Below, piece after piece: positions 35,400 to 46,918 of a stretch of 64,000 nt of DNA (position 1 is the first letter of the stretch; each line of letters begins with the position of its first letter). The DNA comes from Cephalotrichum gorgonifer (taxonomy: Eukaryota; Ascomycota; Sordariomycetes; Microascales; Microascaceae). Location of the stretch: positions 1-64,000 of the forward strand of contig ONZQ02000022.1 of assembly GCA_900312665.1 (NCBI GenBank), written 5' to 3'. Below the pieces are notes generated by a model. It was not told where the DNA came from, searched no databases, and saw only the letters and a program-made list of their open reading frames with translations. Both the position numbers and the translations under genes were made by a program.

Positions 35400-35612
35400 A
35401 CAGTGAACGTCAGTGAACAGAGGGGAATGTCGGTGAACAGAGGGGAATGTCGGTGAACCGCGGGGAGTGTCGGTGAACCGCGGGGAACAATAGGGAGCAG
35501 CGGGGAGCAGCGGGGAACAACGGAACGGCGGGGAACAATGGGGAACAGCGGGGAACAATGGGGAACAGCGGGGAGCCGCAGGGAGCGGCAGGGAACGGTG
35601 GGGGAAGACAGA
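35400..35612 (+). repeat. GGGGAAC minisatellite
   Basis: The stretch repeats short units of the types GGTGAACAGAGGGGAATGTC and GGGGAACAATG/GGGAGCAGC with variation, about 15-20 units in 210 bp. The many GGGG blocks spaced by 6-8 bases could form G-quadruplexes. The minus strand is C-rich in the same rhythm. Related CTCCCC words appear near 31825-31870 and 44560-44590. Confidence 0.8.
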
Positions 35613-36971
35613 ACAGACTAGGCGTTTTACACCTGCAAAATGTTTGCACTGGGTTCCGGGACAAATAAGAGGCATATCTTTTGCCACGGCTAGTAACTTC
35701 TCCTCTGTAGTTAAATTCCGTACTTGCCATTCTGCACCGGAGGTGTTCCGCATCGTAATTAATGACCCTGATATTTGGGAAGTCTGGGGGGATCTCCTTC
35801 ACTATTATCTCCTAATATTTGGATTTTAAAAATTAGGGCAGCCTAAGGTGTAGTCTGCTAAGGGCTCTGGCTATCAGCAAATAGGAAATCTTCCGGATCA
35901 TGTTCTCCAAGAAAAGATCACCAGGCATGTCCCTGATAATTATTGTAGCTGCCATTTTTCAATCTACCTGGGGATTCCCTTTCTCGCCGGCTACAGGGCA
36001 TACTTATTCTCGATCGGTGGCATGATATGCTTACCTTTCTTGCATCAAAACCTAGGTGCATAAGTTGGTATCCCAATTGTTCCGTGGTTTGGATGATGAT
36101 CTTTCCTAGTTCTTACCGGCAAAGGACGAGGCGATACTTCACATACTTCCCGGGAAGAGCAAGCTGATTAGAGAGTGAAGACATAATGCCTGCGCGGCAG
36201 TGATAACCACTTGTTTACCATTAGTTGGGACATAAATCATCCTGGTGGAGGCTGTCTAGCAAGTCTGGTGTGTTTCACCACTTCAAGGACCTGGATTGAT
36301 AGACAATCAAGGGAAATACACAAAACCATTTGAAGAACTGCCGTAGAGGACCATGCTTTCTTGTATTTGCCGAGAGAGGGGTGAAGGTCAACAAATACGC
36401 CAAGCTATCGAGAGTATTCTAGGGTACAACTCGCACCCAGATCGGAAGATCAGGGTATCCCCGTGATGATCACGATGCTGCAGGCCTTAATGCTAGTAGC
36501 GGAGGGACTCCAGTGCCTAATGAAGCTTCATATAGTAAATGGAAACTCACCCACCATGATGTGTATTGCTTCGCTAATGTCTATTCGCTGTACTTTAGTA
36601 CTCGGTAAGGGTAGAGAAAAACACCCCTGCTTGTGGTGAGTTTTGCTAAGACAGAAACCTCATAAAATACTTCATTTACCCATGGTTAGACTAGCGTGCG
36701 GGGAAGAACGGATCCCCGCATCCACCACGCCCCCAAGAGCTGCTAAGGCTTTTTAAACTGGGTCCGGCCTGTAGGGTCATAGAAGGACTCCACGGCAATA
36801 GATCTCGACTAGCAAAAATACTGCAGGTCGACAGCGGCCGCGATGCTGGGCTGGTATGTATAAGAGTCGCGTGTGAGGGACGTGCTCTCGTACGCCGCCT
36901 GCTGATCATTGACAGCGCATTCTCGAGTCCTCTTCTGGCTGTCGAGCTCCTTCACCATCTCCCCAGCAAAA
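35613..36971. other. Intergenic stretch, no gene supported
   Basis: About 1.3 kb upstream of the secreted sulfatase. No gene or clear promoter element was recognised. Confidence 0.5.
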
Positions 36972-39351
36972 ATGCCGTCCATATTCCGGCTTTCCACGGC
37001 CGGCCTGATACTCCTGTCGGCTTTCCAACAATCTGTTCAGGCGATGGGGTTGCGTCGTGGACAGGAGAATATCGTCGTCATCATGACCGACGACCAAGAC
37101 GCACGTCTAGGTTCCTTGGATGTGCAGACTTACATCCAGCGCGAACTGATCGCCAAGGGCCTCTCTCTCACCAACCACTTTGCAACCGTTGCCCAGTGCT
37201 GCCCCAGCCGGACTTCGTGGCTGCGAGGACAGGTGAGTTCCCTTGCTGGCTAGTTAATGGTTCAACTATGCCTTCCATGCTAATATGTGGCCTGTCAAGG
37301 CGGCGCACAACACGAATCTTACCCTCGTTACGCCTCCTGGGTGAGCCCTGATGTCTTCGAGGTTATCTAGCCTCGCTAAAACTGACGGCTAATATTCTTT
37401 AGTGGTGGATACGACAAGTTTGTTGCAACGGGTCAAGATGAGGATTACCTCCCTCACTGGCTCAAGGCAGCCGGCTACACAACTGAGTGTAAGCCTGACT
37501 ATCCCACCCGGTTCTGTAATCTTAGGGTGGCTGACGCTTTGGTGTCAACGCAGACATCGGAAAGCTCATGAACGGCTATTCCCTCGCCACTTACTCGCCA
37601 AAGCCAAAGGGGTGGGATTATACCGACATCTTGGTCTGTTATTTATAACTTACGCCTCTTTTCAGCCGCTGTGCTAATCATTTGTGGTGAGTCTGCAGGT
37701 TGGGCCATACACGTACGAGTTCAACAACGTGGTCATGTCGGAGAATGGCGAACGGCCTGTTTACTACCATGGCTATCACCAGACCGACATCATCCGCGCC
37801 AAAGCGTAAGATACAAGCGTTAGATGTCTGCTTATTGTACTTTCTGACCGCGTGCCACCCCGGGCCATAGTCTTGACCGGCTGCAACGACTTATCGAGAA
37901 GGATGAACCCTACTACATCCAAATTGCTCCAACGGCTCCCCACCAGCAATCCGACGGTCCGGCAGTGCCTTGCGTCCGGCACATGTGGACCCACCTTGAC
38001 GCTAGGGCACCTCGAATCCCCAACTTCAATCCCAAGGACGAGTTTCAGAATCAGAAACCTAGTTGGCTGAGGGACACCCCGTTACTAAACCAGTCCGTTC
38101 TCGAGTTTACGGACTGGCAGTACCTCTCGCGCATTCAGTCACTAGTTGGGATAGACGAGATGGTTGAAGACGTTGTGGAACTCCTCAGGGAAAAGGGGCA
38201 GCTCGATAATACGTATAGTGGGTATATCTTTCTTGTGCAGAGGATTCTTGACTGCATGCTGAGCTCAGGGTAGTCATCTATACCACCGACAACGGCTTCC
38301 ACATAGGAAACCATCGGCAGGTTGGTGGAAAGGGTCTGCCGTATATCGAGGACGTCAACATTCCCATGATCATACGCGGTCCCGGCATCCCGATCAATGT
38401 CTCTTCCACAATCCCCAGCACGCATGTCGACATGGCTCCAACGTTCCTGGATATTGCCTCTGTCCCCGAGAGGAAGTATCCTCCCTTCTTTGACGGGCGT
38501 AGCCTGTTGCCCGAGTGGAAGGCTGCGGGCAATCTGTCTAGCAAGGCATCGAGCGGCAAGGAGATCATTAATATTGAGTTCTGGGGCCGTGTGAATAACG
38601 CTGGGGCCCCCGACTACATGATACCCTCGCCGATCTACGCGTACAAGACTCTGAGAATTGTCGGGGAGCAGTCCAGTTGGCTGTATTCTCGGTGGTGCGA
38701 TGGCAACGCTACAGAGCTCTACAACACCATAGTTAGTGCAGCCTCTCTCGCTGAGCCCGGCTCCTTTGATCCTGCCATTAGTGAGACTGACGGCTTGCAC
38801 AGGATGACCCGTACGAGCTGACCAATCTGGCGCTAAGCCCAGCTCCAGAGCACGAGAAACTCATGGCACGTCTCAATGGCCTACTGCTGGTCACTAAATC
38901 CTGCAGTCAGGAGTCGTGCCGCAACCCATGGACGGTGCTGCAGGCGGACTATGAGTCGTCGACATCCGCAGGCAAAATGTTTACCAACCTGGAAGAGGCG
39001 CTGGACACGAGATATGACGACTTCTTCAGAAACTTGCCTCCCGTCGGCTTCCAGAAGTGCATGAATTACCTGTTCACACCTAATGAGGGTCCCTTCTACC
39101 CGCCCGAGTCCATCTCCTTAGGCTCCGAGTACCGCCGGCCGACGGACAACTTCCCAGCGTTCGCAACTAATAGTACATTCACGCCTGGCAACGGTGCGCG
39201 AGAAGGTACGGCTGCTCAGCGGCATGCAACACTCGCGGAGATACTAAAGAGGTCACGGTCTTTGACGGACGCGGAGATGGGAACGTCCATCATCTGCGGA
39301 CCACCCGACTACTGTGGTAACGTTTACATCACAGGAATCAGGGTTGAATAG
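36972..39351 (+). CDS. Secreted arylsulfatase (type I sulfatase), eight exons
   Basis: Exons 36972-37232, 37300-37340, 37403-37488, 37554-37633, 37699-37805, 37871-38212, 38269-38731 and 38803-39351 join to 642 aa; all seven introns (56-71 bp) obey GT-AG and all phases agree. The ATG at 36972 begins a signal peptide (about residues 1-24). V-V-I-M-T-D-D-Q-D gives the metal-binding pair. C76-C-P-S-R80 is the formylglycine signature. TTDNGFHIGNHRQ holds later metal ligands. The layout recalls arylsulfatases related to N-acetylglucosamine-6-sulfatase. The last ~180 residues hold several cysteines. It should remove sulfate from external aryl or sugar sulfates. It lies 550 bp upstream of a Zn2Cys6 regulator on the same strand. 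Confidence 0.92.
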
Positions 39352-39900
39352 GTACATGAGAAGACCCGACCTTCTCAGACTACTGCAATCGGTGGTCCGA
39401 GTCAGTAGAGTCATGTAACTAGCTTAGGTTTCCAATTTCGATTATTCTTCAAGGAGAGAAATTTTTTTTTCGTGGCTTCTATCAGTTCCTTGCTTCTGAT
39501 GGCTAGTGTAGACTTTCTCACGATGGCCCATTCTATTAATGATTGATAGTGCTATGAAATGAACGTGTGGAGTGCCAAGTTCCTGATATGGCGGCTGGAG
39601 CCACCTGTTGCCAACAGATCCAGGTGTCACGTTACTCTGGTGGGTTTCTTTGACTCTCGGTATGCAGGTAGACCCGACCAGAAATGTACTCCAATTCTCC
39701 CAGCTCACCTGACTTGATCCAGACCTTATAATTACATTTCCTTGGAATTAATCATTGAAGTTTTAGCAGTTCTTTACCTTCAAACCCCGCATGGTTTTCT
39801 CTCCCCGTCTTTCCCCGGCCCATTGCCCATAGGAAATCCAGAACGGCATTTCCGGCAGCTCATTGGTAATATCGTTACCCTTGTATGAAGTTTTTTGTCA
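39352..39900. other. Intergenic promoter stretch of the regulator gene
   Basis: This is a 549-bp gap between the sulfatase stop and the ATG of the transcription factor. No specific element was recognised. Confidence 0.5.
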
Positions 39901-42242
39901 ATGGCACCTTCGCACCGAAGTCCGAGACCCCCTCTCGCCACCGCCGCTCCCAACGGCGAAATAGGAGCTCCTGAACCGGGTCCGCCCGCCGACGGAAGTC
40001 CCGAGGACGGAACCCACGAGGGCGGAGTCGCCTATTCCAGGACTCGCACTAAAAGAGCGAGGGTTGCCGATCCTTCCTACGCGCCCCGAAAGCGAGCCGC
40101 CGCAGCATGCCAGTTTTGTCGCCTCCGTAAGACAAAGTGCGATAACGCCCGGCCTGTGTGCGGGTTCTGTAGATACCACCGGGCTAGGTGTGTCTATACT
40201 GATTCGACAGAGGAGGAACAGCTCGGACTTGGTGAGGCGACGATACAGTATAAGACGCTGCTCGGCAGACTCGATGAGATTAGAGACATCGTGAAGGGGG
40301 CCGGTAGGGGGTTTGAGCTATCGACTCGACCAAGGTCTGTACCACCTTTCTCCCATTTCCACGACTCTAAGAGGGCTCTTCTGCGGTTGACCACACTGGA
40401 TGAATGGAACTTAAACGGCTGAGAGTTGCTACGTAGTTCCTTAGCCCCCAGTAATCCCCTAGGTCCGACTCCGAACTACCCCTCAACCACGAAATGCGAG
40501 TCCATTTTAAGGTGGCCCATCTTCAAAGGTGTCATTCAGGACAGCGACGCGCAAGTAAACTCGTTTATCCTCGAAGACCCGGATAGACCTCCTAACGCCG
40601 GCCACTCTGTTGGCGAGTCCGCCACTTCACCGGCTACTGTGTCCACTACCGGATCTGCTGGGCAGCGTACGCTCGCAGGACAGGGCATCAGCGAGGAGAC
40701 CTTCGTGCCGCTATGCCGCAAGTTTCTTGATCATGTGCACGCACGGAATCCCATCCTCGAGGCACAAGAGCTGTTGGCCTATGCTAAAGGTGCAGCTGAG
40801 AATGGGTTGGCCTGGGATGCCTCGTCTTGCTTGGTGGTGAGTGAAGAGCATGTTAGGCAAAAGGGTCTTTGAACCCCGTTTGACACTTTTCTCATATATC
40901 TTCTCCATTTAGCTTCTTGCCTGTGCCTTAGCGTCTCACACCCGGCCTTGGGCGGCCCTAGGCAGCCCAGGTGTCGATCAACAGCTGGATACATGCCAAC
41001 ACGCTGCGGACGTCTACTACCTCGCCGCAAAGAAGCGTATCGGACTACTGGAGGGCTCTCTCCTCGACATCCAATGTCTCTTCTTTGCCTGTGTGTATGA
41101 AAAATTTTCTTTCCGGCCTCTGCAGGCGTGGTTCTACCTACAGCAGGCCGGGACACGCCTCCGTGTCCGCTGTCTGAGCCGCTCGTGTACAGGAAGCGGT
41201 TCAGGTGAGCAGGTGCCTTGGGCTGAACAGCGGCTGTTCTGGGCTCTATTTAAGGCCGAAAGGTAAAATCCACAAGATCAAAACCAGTCTCTTGCGAGAT
41301 GAAAGTCTCCGTCCTAGCAATTCCGACTAAAATATGAGACTAACTGGCACCTAGTGAGCTCCTGCCCGAACTCGGATTGACCCCGTCCTGCCTCAGGGAG
41401 CTCGACTACCCCGATCCATTCCCCGAACCGCCGGTGTCCCTTCTCTCATTCTCAAGTGAGCGGGACGGCAGTGGCGAACAAGTGTCGATTGAGACGGTAG
41501 GATACGAACAGAAGGCCGAGGAAGAGCGCAGCTGGTTCTTCTACCTCGCCGAGATCTCGCTGCGGAGGATCATTAATGACACCTTGCATACCTTCTACGA
41601 GAAGGGAGAGGAGCACTGGATGAAGCATATCGATCTAGTATGCCGGCAGTACCATGAATCTGAGGAACAGGTATCCCAATGGTCAGTAATCGCCTTCGGT
41701 GTTATCCTCTATTGGCGTGCTTTGCGCAAACATTCACTTATAACGGCGTGCCTAGGCTCTCCCACCTTCCTTCATCGATACAATTTGACCCCTATGAGCA
41801 GCCGGAGTCGGAGTTAGTCTACTACCTCCAAGGTCGCCTCGAAGAGTGGCGCGAATACATCCTCCGCCCCCTCCTCTACTACTACCTCCATCACCCACCC
41901 TCCGATACCCCGAGCCAACAGATAATCAGTCTGGCACGGCAGGAGATCACCACCTGCGCCGCGTCCATCCGACGCTGCGCCCAGCACGGCCGACACGGGG
42001 GCACGTGGCTCATCGCGAGAAGGTCGTTCCGGTGTGCGGTACTGATTCTAGGGGTAGTGCTGCAGGGCGGCCCGGTGGAAGCGCCGGGGGACTGGAGGGA
42101 GCTGGTAGGTGTCACTCTTGCGACGTTGGGTAGGTGGGAAGGAAGCTCGCCTGATCTGCGGAGGCTGAGGGTAGTGTTGGAGAAGTTGCTTCGCGAAGTT
42201 TATAAAAGCGCGGGAATGTCCGAGGCGTTCTATCGAGGGTAG
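39901..42242 (+). CDS. Zn2Cys6 fungal transcription factor
   Basis: Coding segments 39901-40836, 40913-41262, 41355-41681 and 41756-42242 share one frame across introns of 76, 92 and 74 bp. The ATG at 39901 is chosen over an upstream TTG. The zinc cluster at about residues 70-97 has the spacing C-x2-C-x6-C-x6-C-x2-C-x6-C, and a short coiled-coil follows. The middle and end match the fungal-specific regulatory region (C-E-S-I-L-R-W-P motif, then helical blocks). The frame has a TGA at 40420-40422. A GT-AG intron at 40335-40436 (102 bp, divisible by three) would remove it and keep the phase, giving about 665 aa. The alternative is a nonsense mutation, which would leave only the DNA-binding end. 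Position beside the secreted sulfatase suggests it controls the locus. Confidence 0.8.
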
Positions 42243-42374
42243 CATTGGCGTTGACTTTATAAGCGAAGATGTTGCAGTAAATACGGTGGCAGCAGCCCTA
42301 CAACGGTTGGCCCCGACCAAGACCTAACCCCGGCCTACCCACTATATGTTAGAGAATAGTTATTAGTTCTAATC

Positions 42375-43078
42375 ATGAGTAAACCGGACGGCGGTTCAGA
42401 CAACTTACTTCGGGCTCCTGTCTTACACACGAACACGATGGACGAATCTATTCTAGCAACATCAGAGCAGAAAACGGCACCAACGCTACTGGCTCCTCCT
42501 CCCCTAAGGCGCACCATGTCACCTTCTCAGCAGTATACACAGCTGCCCAGGACAAGCGCCTCACCGAAACTCCCGCAAGCCATGAGGCCAAGGACAAGAT
42601 GACGCCTCCCCCAGCTCCCGCTCCCCATACTCGAAACAGCACTCGAGAAGGTTTTGGCTGCGAAAGGTGTGAAGAACACTACACCCCAGGAGGAGGGTAA
42701 AGGCGTTGGCGATGGTGAGCCAGGGGGAAGCAAGACCGCTCCGGAGTACAAGCATGTGGATGAAGTGTACGTATAAGCGCCACTTATTATGGGAAATGGC
42801 TAACAATAGAATAGCTAAGATGAGAAAGCTGGTAAATACAGGCTGGTTGATCCGGCCGATTCCCGAGGCGATGGACTTGATCAATATGTATTTGTCGTTC
42901 GTGTGAAAATTGGTAAGCTTTGCGCCTCTCAGGATAAAGCGCCGCTAACCAATCTGTAGATAAGATGTCTCAACAAACGACTTCCTACATCGATATCTAG
43001 GCCACGTGGCTACGAGACATTCTCAGGGAAATCTGCAAGGACACTCATGGTGTGTCTCTTGCTAGCAGCAAGCCTTCG
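42375..43078 (+). pseudogene. Remnant of an AAA-ATPase-type protein N-terminus
   Basis: Pieces in different frames recall the N-terminal region of large fungal AAA+ ATPases. One is LEKVLAAKGVKN with an acidic linker and YKHVDE (about 42635-42765). Another is KYRLVDP followed by DQYVFVVRVKI (about 42835-42912). After a 47-bp intron (42913-42959) comes an S-Y-I-D-I-stop-A-T-W-L-R-D-I-L-R-E block. A TAG at 42998-43000 replaces a conserved codon, the first pieces cannot be joined in one frame, and no P-loop ATPase domain follows. The gene is therefore broken and truncated. Identification rests on memory of family sequence. Confidence 0.55.
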
Positions 43079-44913
43079 GTATGAGTTTTGCGGATAGTTG
43101 GGCATCCTCTTCCTTTCACTACTTCCACTATTTTCAGACTTCCTGAGGCCTAGGTGGTAAGTTAGCATTCATTGGTGATCTAGAAGAGAGATGGCCACCA
43201 AGGAAATGGATACCAAAGATGAATGGGTGGAGAGACACCATACCATCCAGATATTATTCAACTCATGTCCCTACGCCACATATGGACATTAAGATGATTT
43301 AATGTCCCATAGGCCTTCTCATACATGTTGTAACTGCACCTATAAATACACTCGATCTCCTTGTAGTGCCACTGTAGTCACTTAGGTTTCTGCTCATAGT
43401 ATATAAAAAGGTGCCGTTTGTCCACTTAGCAATACCACGATAGCAAGCACTGGTTGGCAACCTATGTTCATCTTTTACCCTCCCCTACATATAAAGCTTA
43501 CTAAGAGGGAAGTATATCAGTAGATTTCTTTATTACGATGTGTTTCAAATTGCAAGTGTAGATGGTGGTCACGTAAGAGCTAGAGTTTTCGCTCGGAGGG
43601 CGAACATCGGTGATTTTTAAGGGGGAGAATGATCTGGTACACTCAAATTCAGGTAATATGCAGAGAGGCCCGCTGATCACAGGCTCTATAGGATGGCAAC
43701 AAGGTGGAAGCAAGCTGCGACTAAGGTACACAATTACAGGCACGCATCCCAAGTTTGCGGTTGTTGCGCAGAGCAACACGAGACAAGATACTGCAAGCAA
43801 AGGGAGTGGAGGGGTTAAACCCCGATGCGCAGTTGCAAAGATGCTCACACAGCATGGAGCAACGCCTGCCCAGCAAGATGTGCGCAGGCAAGCACCCATG
43901 CATTGACATTAAGCGCATTCTCTGTAGCTCGTCAATGTCAGTACAAGCAGCAAAGATGCTCCTCAGGACTGGGCCCCTGGAACAGTTCCGGGACGTCCCA
44001 TTTACAGTACTCAAATACTCATAACATTGAGTGATTAGAGCCAAACAGAAGCAGAGGAGGGCCAGGAAAGGCCTGATAAGTGCATGTATGCAGAGCACCT
44101 ATTCAAACTGTCAGTACGGAGGTAACCAGATTCAAGCGGATTGAGGAGAGCAACTTTGCAAGAATTGTTTCCTGGTTTCCAGCTGGACATTTCTTGCAGA
44201 GAAGAACTCATTTTCTAGAAGCGGGGAACTGGGAGCCGTATTAATAATTGTACACTGCATAGCTGCCGCAAAGGCGGCTGGGACAGCCTATGAATACATA
44301 CATACATACACACTACTACGAAGTTATCAGGAGCAGGGGGCACTGCTGGTAGTTAATGCCTGCCCGCTACTGGTAATGTCTGCTTTACAGGTAATAGGCT
44401 AGACAATATGCGGTCCACCTTTACCCTAACAAATGGGCCCTGCGGGAAAGAAGCTCCCTGTCTAGTTTAGTGACTTATTAGGTTATCGATCAACTAAAGT
44501 AACCCAGTTGAAGATATCTCCCCGGCCTCCGCGGTCGGCGTCTCCACCCACGGCGGCTCACCTCCCCGTTCTCCCCGTTCTCCCCGAGTCTCTGAGATTC
44601 CTTGTTCAATAATACTTCTGGCTATTTTAACACAAGACTCGTGATAAGAGTGATGTCCACTAACGTTCCCATGTTCCCGTGTAAAATTTCACCGTCTAAG
44701 ACTTGCAACCGATTCATCCTCGCTATTCCCGTTAAGATTGACCGAAAATTGCGAAGTATACAGGACGGACTTCGCCAGCGGAAGACCCTCTGACACGGTC
44801 AAAAAGGCCAACATTTGGACATACCTCGATCCTGCCCTGGCCTCTCCCACCCCAGTTCTGTACCACCTCTGAACAAACAATTCTAGGGGAGGTAGGATTG
44901 TCAGTAAGCACGA
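43079..44913. other. Intergenic stretch, no gene supported
   Basis: About 1.8 kb after the ATPase remnant with only short frames. It includes a short (CATA) repeat near 44296-44310 and a CTCCCCGTT repeat near 44560-44590. The missing ATPase domain is not found here. Confidence 0.5.
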
Positions 44914-45646
44914 CGGGATCAACCAAGCGCCCCAATTTTCTTGTCATCGTCGCGGACGATCTTGGCTTTAGCGACACGGGCCCCTTCGGCTAGGAGATCA
45001 AGACGCCTGCGCTGTACCGGATCGCGAGAGAGGGCATTCGGCTCACAAACTTCCATACTGCTTCGGCATGTTCGCCCACACGCTCAATGCTCTTCTCGGG
45101 CACCGATAACCACATTGCGGGATTGGACCCGATGGCAGAGCACATGGGCAACAGAGAGCTGTTCAAAGGAAAGGAGGGATACGAGGGATACCTCAACTTC
45201 CGCGTCGCCGCCCTACCCGAGCTGCTACAAGATGCCGAGTATCTAACCCTGATGTCAGGGAAGTGGTAAGTTGATGTAAAGAGCATACTGAGAACGGACT
45301 AACGGAGTGAGCCGTTTTCATGACTAACTTGCTGTTCTATAGGCATCTCGGCGCCGCCAAGGAACATGCGCCTTGTTCCCGAGGTTTCGACAAGGGTTTC
45401 GTTTATCTGCCCGGAAGCGGGAACCTCTATAACCACGAGCCTCAGTTTAAGGACGGCGAGCCGCGTCCGTCCCTGGCCGTGGCCGACCCAAACACGTTTT
45501 GGATGCGAGACGAATCCGGCACTATCGGGACTGAAGAGAACAGCGTAAATGGAGGTTCAACCTGGACGGACGACTATCAAGAAAAGGGGCAGAAGATAAG
45601 GCAAGGCGCTATAGCATATATGCCAGGCTATTATTCCAAGGCTTAG
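44914..45646 (+). pseudogene. Broken third sulfatase
   Basis: In one + frame the sequence reads RPNFLVIVADDLGFSD, then a TAG at 44991-44993, then EIKTPAL and the signature A-C-S-P-T-R (formylglycine site). It continues through LPELLQDAEY to M-S-G-K-W, is spliced by a GT-AG intron (45267-45341), and goes on as HLGAAKEHAPCSRGFDKGF. It stops at 45646 after about 225 residues of family sequence, where a complete sulfatase would have 500-600. There is no in-frame ATG at a suitable place before the TAG. It is closest in layout to the sulfatase at 29634-31476 and is probably a decayed paralogue. Confidence 0.8.
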
Positions 45647-46391
45647 TGGGAAAGTAGGATATCTCACAAGATTTACCTACTTCTCGGGTGGTCGAGGAGA
45701 GCGAATCAGCTGAAGAGTGAGCCCCGAAAGGTGTTAGTAATAAGGTATAAGAGGAAGTGCCGCTAAACGAGAGGCGGATTTCATATCACCACCTTCACAA
45801 GTACAAGTAACCTTCTCCGAAAGTGCCATAATGACAAAAGTAAGCTTGGATTACGTTTGCGTGGAGGGCGAGTGGCGATACGGAGACAGTACTGCCGATC
45901 CCGATTCTAATGCGTGCAAAATCTCGTCGATCAGGCCGAAAAATACGTTTCGAAGGATTGGCCGTTCTTACCATCCATTCGAACATCCAGCTCAGAGGAG
46001 TGGCGCAGCGCCCGAACATGACGCCAGCACACATTTGAGACCGTCATTCAATGAGGTCGAACAAGTATTATTAGTGAGACGTGTTAAAGCTCAGCCTGCT
46101 TCGGATCTTGATCCAAGGCAGATATTTTGTGGAGGCTGAATACCTGCGCCGGCCCCGTCCGAGATTGCCCAAACCCCTATAACTGTGTTATTTCTCCCGT
46201 GTTGGAACTGCGAAAGCCCACACCCAAGACGACTTACACACGTCACTTGAAGCCCCTGCGCACGAGACGAAAAATTATACAACACCACTATAAGCCTATA
46301 ACGTTTACTCCTTACTCTTTAATACAGCGGTTACCTGTTTGACACAATCTCTACTGCTTCTGGGGCTTCTACAACGACCTCAAAAAACAGC
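45647..46391. other. Stretch after the broken sulfatase, no gene supported
   Basis: A 102-codon frame from an ATG at 45831 and protein-like words in another frame near 45910-46010 exist, but neither forms a recognisable gene. They could be more debris of the decayed locus. Confidence 0.4.
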
Positions 46392-46918
46392 ATGTCCACG
46401 CCAAAACACACAAGGCCGTCAACCAGCACATTGGCCACACATGACCCTACAGGCGGGGCCCTGCTCAAGCTTTTCTTTTATGCCCTCGTCGTTGGCTTTG
46501 GTGCCGTCGGCTTGAAGCGGATGATAACTACGGCAGTACAAATCTACGATGGTAGACCAGTCAACATCAGCCTGAGCTACGCCTCTGTACGTCCTCCTGA
46601 TAGATGATAGGATGTTGGATCTGGCGTTTCGAGAGCTAACACCATTCGACTGCATAGGCATGCAAGGTTGCCTTCTTGGTTGCTTTCCTCATCATCTACG
46701 ATATACACTCGTTAGCATCCGGCACTATAGTGGCGAACCGGTGGCCTATCGGGAGCAGACTCCTCCTCACCACTGCCGTGTGCCTGACCATGACTGGAAG
46801 CGTGCTTGGGCTGTTTGTAGGGCTCGGATGGAATGGGTATTCAAAGCCTTTCCTAGGAAACCTTCTCGCCGCGTTGTGGGTAGTACTACGCACGTGCAAT
46901 ATGGTCTACGCTTGCTAA
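46392..46918 (+). CDS. Small four-helix membrane protein
   Basis: Two exons (46392-46586 and 46658-46918) with a 71-bp intron give 151 aa. The phase-0 join reads SYAS followed by ACKVAFLVAFL. Hydrophobic segments lie near residues 25-42, 66-82, 98-122 and 130-147, so four membrane helices are likely, with the N-terminus hydrophilic. I do not recognise the family. The sequence around the second helix (IIYDIHSLAS) and the helix spacing are typical of many small fungal integral membrane proteins. Coding potential is supported by the clean splice and the hydrophobic pattern on both sides of it. Confidence 0.65.

Noticed and set aside
45831..46139. A 102-codon ATG frame after the broken sulfatase
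   Set aside because: No domain, and another frame over the same bases looks equally protein-like, so neither is supported.
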